From positions 1-40,987 of the forward strand of contig PEAF01000012.1 of the NCBI GenBank assembly GCA_002753465.1: a DNA stretch of 40,987 nt, in the 5' to 3' direction. Each line of letters opens with the position of its first letter. Within the stretch, counting starts at the first letter, position 1. The notes under the pieces were generated by a model. It made no database searches, was not told where the DNA came from, and saw only the letters and a list, made by a program, of their open reading frames with translations. This document shows positions 25,826 to 33,970 of the stretch, piece after piece. Source of the DNA: Candidatus Omnitrophota bacterium. GTDB taxonomy: Bacteria > Omnitrophota > Gorgyraeia > Zapsychrales > Fredricksoniimonadaceae. A program made the position numbers and the translations under genes.

Positions 25826-28531
25826 GTGGAATTCTGTTTAAAAAGGGGACAGGCATTGAACATCCGGCGGACTAAATATAGATTCCTTGCGTGTGCGCTG
25901 ACCCTGGCATTTGTGATGTCAGATGTGGGCGTTTATGCTCAAGGCATAGTTCAGCTGCCAGCGCCCGGAACGCGCATGGCATTAAGCTCTGCTTTTACGC
26001 CAGCCATGCTCAAAGGGATTAAGGTATATCGTAATGACCCGTTCAGATTTGACTTCATTCTCGATAAAGGTGATGGCAATCAACCGTTGCCAAACCGGGG
26101 ACATGTTGCGCCTTTTGTCAACGTGTCCCCAGGCACGCTGCCAAGCGAACTGGCGATGGATACGAAAGCGACCCAGGGCGCCGACCGCATGCCTAGCGAA
26201 CTTGAGATTAAACGATTGATAAAATATTTCCTCGCCGCATTAACCATTCCCGAGAAAGACCTGTGGGTCAACTTATCGCCCTATGAGAAAGACAGGATCG
26301 TACCAGAGGCGTTTGGTCAGACTGAAATGGGTCGTGACCTTTTGGCCCAGGATTACCTCCTTAAACAGATAACAGCCTCAGTCATTTATCCTGATGAGAA
26401 AGTGGGTAAAGAGTTCTGGGATAAAGTTTATGCCGAGTCGTTAAGAAAATATGGCACAACCGACGTGCCCGTGGATACCTTCAATAAGGTTTGGATCATG
26501 CCCGAGAAGGCACGCATTTACGAGAACAAAGACGCTGCCTTTGTGGTAGAGGGAAGATTAAAGGTCATGCTTGAGAGTGATTACTTGTCGATGGAAAATA
26601 ACCAAAGGCCAACCCGGGGACATGTTGCGCCTTCTGTCAACGTGTCCCCAGGCACGCTGCCAAGCGAACTAGCGATGGATACGAAAGCGACCACTCAGGA
26701 CATGGCAAAAAATATTCTCCGTGAAGTAGTTATTCCTATCCTTGAAAAAGAAGTTAATGAAGGAAAGAACTTTGAGCAGTTACGCCAGGTTTACAATTCA
26801 CTTATCTTGGCAACGTGGTACAAGCGTAAGGTCAAGGCAAGCATCATGGGTCAGGCATACGTGGATCAAAGGAAGATTTCCGGTATTGGCTACGCGATGC
26901 CAACCCGGGTCTCAAGCGTTATCCAAACGAATTTAGGGCCTGAACAGATCTGGTCGAAGTATGTTGAGGCGTTTAATAAAGGAGCCTTCGATCTTATCCG
27001 CGAAGAACGCGACCCGGCAACGATGGAGCCTGTTCCCAGGAAGTATTTTTCTGGCGGAGTTGATGCGTCTCAATTACAACTTGAGGTTATTGATGACGGT
27101 TCTGTTCTGCCGCAAGTTGATGCGCGGGACGTCGTTATTGAGATGCAGGGAAATTTAACGCCTCTAGATCCTGTGCAGTCCAAAGAAGCGTTCTCATCCG
27201 CGGTTTTAAACTCTAGTATCATTAAGTTAATTGAAACATCAAGCCGGCCCAAGGTTTTAAGGCAGGACCAGATCGAAGGGGACCAGCTTCCGCATCTCAT
27301 GGAGTGGTTCTTGTCCCAACGGTTGATGCCCAGTGCCACATTGCTGAAACAGCTCATTTATAACGTTCATTTTCAATACACACAGGGCGACAAGCGAGTA
27401 GCTAATGACTGGCTGCTCCTTATGGCGCAGAAATGGGATATTAAAAAGGAAACACTTGACCGGTTGATGTTCTGGTTCAGAAAGAATAAAACATTTGATA
27501 CAGAGGTATCTGAAGGCAATATTTATGCCTTCATGCAGGCAGTTGTGGCAAGTTACCGGCAATTTCATAATTTAAGGACAACGTTCGTTTATAACCTTCC
27601 TCCTTCATTGTCGGGGGATGAGCAATTAGCCCTGGCAACCGCAAATATTAACCGTATGACGGGGATCTCTGATCGGAATTTTGTGGGGAATAAAACACTC
27701 CTGAAGGCGCCTATCAAGGGGACTCCATATTTCATCAGTTTTCAATATGGACTGGCAGAAGATACCCATGGTCTGTATTTGGCGCTGGGAAGGGAGCAGA
27801 ACGCCAGGGAACCACTGGCAGGGATATTCTTCAGGATCGGGCTTGATTCCCAGGAAAATGCTTTACGTGTCATTATGGTGCAGGGATTGCATGGAGCAGA
27901 AAAAGAGATCAATGAAACATTTCCCGGAATGCTTGGCTTTCATCCTGGGGTCGCTTTGCTTTACGTTGCGGCAGCGCTGGCAGAGCAGGGGCATTTGAAC
28001 TATAACAACGATGGATTTGAAAATGTTCAAAAAGTCCCGTTCGACCGTTTGTCGGGAGTAAGGCCGGGCTTTATACCAACCATGCGAAATGGGACGCCTT
28101 CGATTGAGATCATGATCAATTATGAGCGCTTCGGGCTGAGACGGGCGACTGATTTTGACCGCTGGCAAAACACGTCATATTTAACGGAGAAATTGATCCC
28201 TACGCGCGTGGCCATGGGTGGTGTTAAGGGCAAAGGGATCTTGGCGATGACCGATGCTTTTCATCAGCTTAAGCCGGTAATGGTTAACGCCGTCAATATG
28301 AAAGAAGGCGTGGATGGCCAGAGTTTTTCCAGTGACGCGCCGATCGACGGTGGTATTGACCTTGACCCGACTCAGATGGATGTGATCACGCAAAGTAGCG
28401 CCGAAGCGGTTAAATTTGACATCGATCCAAAAATCCTTCAGCAATTGCAAAGTTCTTCCGGCATAACGCCGGTTGTTGTGGGCATTCATTCCCTTGACAG
28501 TCTCCGGCAATTTCTGGGACTTATTCAGTAG
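25826..28531 (+). CDS. Exported multi-module protein, paralog 1: shared N-terminal module plus unknown (possibly DUF535/VirK-like) region plus GGID C-terminal module
   Basis: Signal peptide-like FLACALTLAFVMSDVGVYAQ; N-module IKYFLAALTIPEKDLWVNLSPYEKDRIVPEAFGQTEMGRDLLAQDY shared with the 31028 and 33971 ORFs; true start may be an internal TTG near 25855. Confidence 0.8.
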   Translation: MEFCLKRGQALNIRRTKYRFLACALTLAFVMSDVGVYAQGIVQLPAPGTRMALSSAFTPAMLKGIKVYRNDPFRFDFILDKGDGNQPLPNRGHVAPFVNVSPGTLPSELAMDTKATQGADRMPSELEIKRLIKYFLAALTIPEKDLWVNLSPYEKDRIVPEAFGQTEMGRDLLAQDYLLKQITASVIYPDEKVGKEFWDKVYAESLRKYGTTDVPVDTFNKVWIMPEKARIYENKDAAFVVEGRLKVMLESDYLSMENNQRPTRGHVAPSVNVSPGTLPSELAMDTKATTQDMAKNILREVVIPILEKEVNEGKNFEQLRQVYNSLILATWYKRKVKASIMGQAYVDQRKISGIGYAMPTRVSSVIQTNLGPEQIWSKYVEAFNKGAFDLIREERDPATMEPVPRKYFSGGVDASQLQLEVIDDGSVLPQVDARDVVIEMQGNLTPLDPVQSKEAFSSAVLNSSIIKLIETSSRPKVLRQDQIEGDQLPHLMEWFLSQRLMPSATLLKQLIYNVHFQYTQGDKRVANDWLLLMAQKWDIKKETLDRLMFWFRKNKTFDTEVSEGNIYAFMQAVVASYRQFHNLRTTFVYNLPPSLSGDEQLALATANINRMTGISDRNFVGNKTLLKAPIKGTPYFISFQYGLAEDTHGLYLALGREQNAREPLAGIFFRIGLDSQENALRVIMVQGLHGAEKEINETFPGMLGFHPGVALLYVAAALAEQGHLNYNNDGFENVQKVPFDRLSGVRPGFIPTMRNGTPSIEIMINYERFGLRRATDFDRWQNTSYLTEKLIPTRVAMGGVKGKGILAMTDAFHQLKPVMVNAVNMKEGVDGQSFSSDAPIDGGIDLDPTQMDVITQSSAEAVKFDIDPKILQQLQSSSGITPVVVGIHSLDSLRQFLGLIQ
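26089..26173 (+). repeat. 85-bp repeat copy 1 with palindromic head, in-frame inside CDS 25826..28531
   Basis: gccaaaccGGGGACATGTTGcgccttttgtCAACGTGTCCCCaggcacgctgcc...gcgacc; 82/85 nt identical to 26608-26692. Confidence 0.95.
26608..26692 (+). repeat. 85-bp repeat copy 2, same orientation and frame
   Basis: gccaacccGGGGACATGTTGcgccttctgtCAACGTGTCCCCaggcacgctgcc...gcgacc; encodes RGHVAPSVNVSPGTLPSELAMDTKAT as in copy 1 (one aa change). Confidence 0.95.
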
Positions 28532-28602
28532 CTAAAATCCCGGGATACATGCTTGATCGAAAAGATGAGGGACTTCCTGTTTGTTTAGGGTAAGATGATC
28601 AT

Positions 28603-29340
28603 ATGAAATGGGGATTGATAACCGACACACATGATAAATTCGCGCTCGTCCGCAAGGCGATCGCTTGTTTTGAGAAGCAAGGCTGCGCGCATGTTTTTCA
28701 TACCGGTGATTTTAACGGGGACCGCATCGCTGAACTTTTTACGGGTCGAAAGTTCCAGTTTCATTATGTGACGGACCATTCAAGTCATGACCGCAAGATG
28801 CGTAATTTTCGTGCGGATGTGCTCGATGAGCGCATTGATGTTAACAGCGTCTTTGCGTTCCATGATACCTATCCATGCGAACGCCCCGGGCGTGTTAACA
28901 GGGTCCGTATGATCGATGAGGCCATAGCTTCAGCGGGGTATGACTTTGTTTTCTATGGTCATTTGCATTATTTCAATCTGAAGCTTCCAAGTCGCGGCAG
29001 TGAAACCATTGCCATTAACTCAGGTGGATTGTATCATAAGGATCTTTCAACTTTTTGCGTTCTGGATGTTGCTAACGGGTTGCTGGATGTTTATTATCTG
29101 GTCGAGAAAAGCTTTGTTCCGATCCTGCGGTTTGATCTTGCCAAGCGGTTTGACGTGATGCAGATACTCGATGAACCAGCCGCGAGAATATTTTCCGAGG
29201 CATTAATGCGGTTGCGCTGGAATCAGTCGGATCGAACGGAGCATACTTTTTCGATGGAAAGTTCGGACTGGTTCTGTAAAAATTATAAACTTCTGTTTGA
29301 CCGGTTCGAGTTAAGAGATCAACCGGGATTTTTCGCTTGA
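28603..29340 (+). CDS. Metallophosphoesterase (YfcE/MJ0936-like)
   Basis: GLITDTHDKFALVRKAI, HTGDFNGDRI, YVTDHSSHDRKM, FYGHLHYFNLKL, AINSGGL. Confidence 0.83.
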   Translation: MKWGLITDTHDKFALVRKAIACFEKQGCAHVFHTGDFNGDRIAELFTGRKFQFHYVTDHSSHDRKMRNFRADVLDERIDVNSVFAFHDTYPCERPGRVNRVRMIDEAIASAGYDFVFYGHLHYFNLKLPSRGSETIAINSGGLYHKDLSTFCVLDVANGLLDVYYLVEKSFVPILRFDLAKRFDVMQILDEPAARIFSEALMRLRWNQSDRTEHTFSMESSDWFCKNYKLLFDRFELRDQPGFFA

Positions 29341-29359
29341 ACATTTAGGGTTCATTATT

Positions 29360-30118
29360 ATGACAGCTGTCCTTTCAGTAAAAGATCTTCGTAAGCAATA
29401 CGGCACAACGATCGCTGTTGACGGTGTTTCGTTCGAACTTCGGCCAGGTGAGATCCTCGGCCTTTTAGGGCCCAATGGGGCAGGCAAGACGACAACGATC
29501 AATATGATCCTGGGCGTTCTTGAGCCAACGAACGGTTCTATTGCTATTGAAGGCATTGACCTGGCAACGGCACGTTCTCAGGCGCTGACGCATACCAATT
29601 TTGCGGCGGTTTACGCCCCTTTGCCCGGGAATCTGTCTGTTGTCGAGAACCTTCGTATTTTCGGCTTGCTTTACGGTGTTAAGGATCTGTCGGCGCGTAT
29701 TAAAGAACTGTTGCATCAGTTTAATCTCGGTTCATTTGCGAACACTAAATCGGGTGCGCTTTCATCAGGAGAACAAACGCGTCTTTGCCTGGCTAAAGCC
29801 ATGCTTAACCGTCCGCACCTTCTTTTAATGGATGAACCGACCGCATCGCTTGACCCTGCCACCGCACGCGATATCCGCGTGATGATCCGCTCTTTTATGT
29901 CACAGGGTGTCGGCGGTGTTTTATGGACATCGCACAATATGTATGAAGTTCAAGAGGTGTGTGACCGGGTTATTTTTCTTTCACATGGAAGGTCCCTTCT
30001 TGAGGGGGATCCCAAAACGCTGCCGGCACAGCACGGGAAGAATTCGCTCGAAGATCTTTTTGTGGCTGTAGCGCGCGAACCGTTGACGCTGCAGCAGATA
30101 GGTGCGTATGGTATTTGA
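29360..30118 (+). CDS. ABC transporter ATP-binding protein
   Basis: GLLGPNGAGKTTTINMILG Walker A; LSSGEQTRLCLAKAML signature; LLLMDEPTASLDP Walker B. Confidence 0.95.
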   Translation: MTAVLSVKDLRKQYGTTIAVDGVSFELRPGEILGLLGPNGAGKTTTINMILGVLEPTNGSIAIEGIDLATARSQALTHTNFAAVYAPLPGNLSVVENLRIFGLLYGVKDLSARIKELLHQFNLGSFANTKSGALSSGEQTRLCLAKAMLNRPHLLLMDEPTASLDPATARDIRVMIRSFMSQGVGGVLWTSHNMYEVQEVCDRVIFLSHGRSLLEGDPKTLPAQHGKNSLEDLFVAVAREPLTLQQIGAYGI

Positions 30119-30911
30119 TCGGGTTGCGGCCATTATTCTGCGTCAGTATTATCTTCTCCGCGGTAGTTTTTCACGCGTGCTGCCGCTTTTTATCTGGGTG
30201 GCGATCGATATTGTGTTGTGGGGGTTTCTGACAAGGTATCTTAACAGCGTCAGCGGTTCGAGGATCGATTTTGTGCCGATGATGCTGGGGGCTGTCCTTT
30301 TGTGGGATTTTTTTATCAGGATCATGCAGGGGGTGACCATGGCGTTTTTTGAAGACGTGTGGTCACGTAATTTTCTGAACATTTTTGCAACACCGATCAG
30401 GATATCAGAATATGTCCTGGGCCTTGTCGCTTCAAGCGTCCTGACAAGTTCCATCGGTGTGCTGATGATGCTGGGGCTGTCGACAACGGTTTTCGGGCTT
30501 TCGTTCTTTACTTACGGGCTGATGCTCGTGCCGTTTATTTTGGTGCTTTTTCTTTTTGGAATTGCTTTGGGTATCCTGGGGTGTTCAGCGGTCATGCGTT
30601 TCGGGCCTTCAGCCGAATGGTTCATTTGGCCGATCCCTGCCATGATCGCACCTTTTGCCGCGGTCTTTTATCCTGTTTCTACGCTGCCAGGGTGGATGCA
30701 GGCAGTTTCACATCTTGTCGCGCCATCTTATGTTTTTGAAGGCATGCGCATGTTCCTCGCGGGTAAAGTTGTTCCGTGGCAAATGCTCGCTACGGGCTCG
30801 GCTTTGGCGCTTGCCTATGTTTTTCTGGCCGGACTTGTTTTTAAATCTACCTACCTCCATGCCGTACGTACCGGCCTTATCGCGCGCTATAGTGCCGAAA
30901 ACCTTGGTTAA
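30102..30911 (+). CDS. ABC-2 type transporter permease
   Basis: Six hydrophobic segments; overlaps the ATPase gene; start may be 30108 (MVFDRVAAIILRQ). Confidence 0.88.
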   Translation: MRMVFDRVAAIILRQYYLLRGSFSRVLPLFIWVAIDIVLWGFLTRYLNSVSGSRIDFVPMMLGAVLLWDFFIRIMQGVTMAFFEDVWSRNFLNIFATPIRISEYVLGLVASSVLTSSIGVLMMLGLSTTVFGLSFFTYGLMLVPFILVLFLFGIALGILGCSAVMRFGPSAEWFIWPIPAMIAPFAAVFYPVSTLPGWMQAVSHLVAPSYVFEGMRMFLAGKVVPWQMLATGSALALAYVFLAGLVFKSTYLHAVRTGLIARYSAENLG

Positions 30912-31027
30912 TTAGCCATATCAACGTATTTCTCCTGTTTTTTCCTCACTTTCTTCACGCTATAGCCTTGTTTACAAGTGATTAAATGATATCCTTCTTG
31001 TAGCTTGGGGCCATTAAAAATATACAT

Positions 31028-33964
31028 ATGAAAAACGTAAATTTTATTAAGAATCAGCGACCATTTATGGCCTTTGTTATGGCCATGTCCTTGTTTTTAT
31101 CTCCGATCCTTTCCACAGCTCAATCTGTACTGACCCTTCCTAAGCCCGGCACCCTTGTTTCGGAAACGCAGGCCTTTGTTCCTGCTTTGATAAACGGGAT
31201 CAGATTAGATCCGGCGGATCCGTTAAAACTCCGCTTTATGATTGATGCAGGGCAGGACGATAAGGATCAGGCGAGCCTCAGGCACAATGTTGACCGGCAG
31301 GTGAAGTATTTTCTCGCGGCACTGACCATTCCTGAAAAAGATATGTGGGTTAACTTATCTCCGTATGAATCTGACAGGGTCGTGACGGATGCGCTGGGGC
31401 AGACTGAACTTGGTCGCGATATGTTAGCCCAGGATTACATTCTCAAGCAGGTATCCGCTTCTGTTATTTATCCGGAGAATGGCTTGGGCAAAGAATTTTG
31501 GCAAAAGCTTTACGCCGAGACCCGTGCGCGTTATGGCAATGTTGAGATCCCGATGGATATTTTTAACAAGGTATGGATCATGCCGGCCAAAGCCGTTGTA
31601 TTTGAGAATGGCCTGGCGGCTTATGTCACGCAGGCGAAGCTTAAGGTGATGCTTGACAGTGATCATATGGCGATAAACGGCGATATCAAGGCACAGGACG
31701 TGGCCAAGGATATTGCACGCGAGATCATCCTTCCGGCGCTTGAGAAGGAGGTCAATGAAGGGGCTCGGTTTTCCCGTGTGCGTCAGATCTTTCATGCGAT
31801 GATCCTGTCTAAATGGTACCGGCAGAAGATCCACGGGCTTACCAGGGTTTACCTGGACCAGAAAAAGACCGCTGGTGTTGATATTGCCGATAAACAGGAA
31901 TCAGCCAGGATCTATGAGCTTTATGTCGGGGCGTATAAAAAAGGCGTGTTTGATTTCATTAAAGAAGACAGGGATGTTGTAAGCGGTGAGGTTGTTGCAC
32001 ACAAGTATTTCTCGGGTGGTTTGGATGATTTTGCGATGGTGAAAGATGCTGGCGTTTTCCATGTTACACACGATGACAGGGATCTCGCGATGGCAAATTT
32101 ATCGGGAGATGTTTATACAGCTGACGTGATGCTTGAAGGCATTGATAACGCTTCGGTGGCGGAGGTTGATTATCCCGGACATACGTTCCTCTGGAATGTG
32201 CGTGAAGACGGTTTGCGTTTCGATGAGATCACGACCGAAATGCTTGAGCAGAAAAAGAAAGACGGGTTCGCTGTCCTTTGGATGCAGGGCATTTGGGAGG
32301 AAAGCCCGTTCAGTAAAGCTTTTAATCAATATTGGGAACCCGCACGTTCAGCATCGATGTATGCCATTTATGATTATAAAGTCCGCGAAGATTATGGGGG
32401 CGAGAAAGCGTTCCGTGATCTGGTGGCCAGAGCCAGGAGCGTCGGGCTCAGGATCAATGTGGATGTGGTGCCTAACCATATGGCCGCTGATTCCAAATGG
32501 GCTATGGAAACCCCCGAAATATTTGTGAATGCTCCGGAAGGTGTCGATCCAAACTCAGTTTATACGTTAAATGATTATATGGCCGACCCTGATTTTCCCA
32601 GAAAAGCGGAAGCCGTGGCCAAGGGAACGTATCAGTTCACGGGTGAGGATAATGAGTATGCCCGTCGATATAAGGGCGTCTTTTTTAAGATCATGACAAA
32701 CAAGGGGATGAAGTTACTGGCGCACGGCAGGGAAACACCTGACGCTAATGTGACAGCGTGGCAGGATACGGTCCAGATCGACTGGTCCAACCCCAAGGCA
32801 CAGGAGCGGATGCTCCAGGTTCTCGAATATGTCGCGGACCTTACAGGGCAGGGCGGGGCGCGGCTTGATATGACGCATTTGACCATGAAGGATATTTTTA
32901 ACCGGATATGGCCGACCACCATGGGAAGTACGGGCAGGATGACCGGAGAATTCTGGGAAAGCGCCAGTGCCTATCTTAAAAGCAGGTATCCGTTGGTACG
33001 CCTGATGGCAGAGACGTATTGGGAGAAAGAAGAGCCCCTTCAAAAGCTCGGCATTGACTATACGTACAATAAATACTTCTTCGAATATTTTGTAGAGTTC
33101 AAGGTTTCATCAAAGGATGTGATGGATTTTCTCGTCAACCGTCAGCGCATCTCGCTTGATTATTTATCCCGTGCCGTGAATTTTCTTGAGAATCATGATG
33201 ATCCGCGTACCGTGCGCGTGGCCGCGATGATGCCGCGTGACCGATTGCTGGCTGCTATTACGATGCTGACGACGGTCCCCGGCAAGGTCTTGATCCATAA
33301 CGGCCAGATGGAGGGGCGTACGCAGGATAAGCCCAACGCTATTTGGGTCACGCAGGATAAGAAAAGTGAAACATATGATCAGGAGCTCTTTGATTTTTAT
33401 AGCCGCATGCTTTCATTGACGGATTCTCCGCTTTTCCGTAAAGGAGAGGTTAATGCCGTGGTCGCTCCGTACGATCTTCCCGAGGGCGTTTTCGCATTTC
33501 AGCGTAAATATACAGATGAAGGTGGTCGGGAGCAGTATGCCCTTGTTGTGGTCAATTATAGCGGTGAAGAGAAATGGTTCTCTTCAGGCAACATGGATCT
33601 TTCACGCTGGGGCATTCAACCTGGCGAAGAGAGCAAGTTTACTTTTAAGGATCTTCTGGGGGCGGATGATCGACAGACGCAGGGGTCAATGGAGATGTCG
33701 TTAAAGCCGTGGGAGTACCATGTTTGGGCTTTGTCCAAGAAAACAGCGACTACAGACGCTGCGGCATTACCCACAGGCGGTATTGATGCTACCGTGCTCA
33801 ATATTGAAAAGACAGGGATGTCATCTGTCGGGACTTCTCAAGTGCGTGCCGCTGACTTGAATCTCACTTCGGCTTTTCAAGGGTTTCGCCCCGTCATTGG
33901 GGCCATTACATCCGGGTTGAGCGTTGACCAGTTCCTTTTAATTTCAAGGCATCAGGTGCCATGA
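31028..33964 (+). CDS. Exported multi-module protein, paralog 2: shared N-module plus GH13 alpha-amylase-like domain plus GGID C-terminal module
   Basis: N-module VKYFLAALTIPEKDMWVNLSPYESDRVV...FNKVWIMP; GH13 regions VDVVPNH, GARLDMTH, LMAETYW, NFLENHDDPR; C-term PTGGIDATVLNI...GFRPVIGAI. Confidence 0.87.
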   Translation: MKNVNFIKNQRPFMAFVMAMSLFLSPILSTAQSVLTLPKPGTLVSETQAFVPALINGIRLDPADPLKLRFMIDAGQDDKDQASLRHNVDRQVKYFLAALTIPEKDMWVNLSPYESDRVVTDALGQTELGRDMLAQDYILKQVSASVIYPENGLGKEFWQKLYAETRARYGNVEIPMDIFNKVWIMPAKAVVFENGLAAYVTQAKLKVMLDSDHMAINGDIKAQDVAKDIAREIILPALEKEVNEGARFSRVRQIFHAMILSKWYRQKIHGLTRVYLDQKKTAGVDIADKQESARIYELYVGAYKKGVFDFIKEDRDVVSGEVVAHKYFSGGLDDFAMVKDAGVFHVTHDDRDLAMANLSGDVYTADVMLEGIDNASVAEVDYPGHTFLWNVREDGLRFDEITTEMLEQKKKDGFAVLWMQGIWEESPFSKAFNQYWEPARSASMYAIYDYKVREDYGGEKAFRDLVARARSVGLRINVDVVPNHMAADSKWAMETPEIFVNAPEGVDPNSVYTLNDYMADPDFPRKAEAVAKGTYQFTGEDNEYARRYKGVFFKIMTNKGMKLLAHGRETPDANVTAWQDTVQIDWSNPKAQERMLQVLEYVADLTGQGGARLDMTHLTMKDIFNRIWPTTMGSTGRMTGEFWESASAYLKSRYPLVRLMAETYWEKEEPLQKLGIDYTYNKYFFEYFVEFKVSSKDVMDFLVNRQRISLDYLSRAVNFLENHDDPRTVRVAAMMPRDRLLAAITMLTTVPGKVLIHNGQMEGRTQDKPNAIWVTQDKKSETYDQELFDFYSRMLSLTDSPLFRKGEVNAVVAPYDLPEGVFAFQRKYTDEGGREQYALVVVNYSGEEKWFSSGNMDLSRWGIQPGEESKFTFKDLLGADDRQTQGSMEMSLKPWEYHVWALSKKTATTDAAALPTGGIDATVLNIEKTGMSSVGTSQVRAADLNLTSAFQGFRPVIGAITSGLSVDQFLLISRHQVP

Positions 33965-33970
33965 GGTCCT

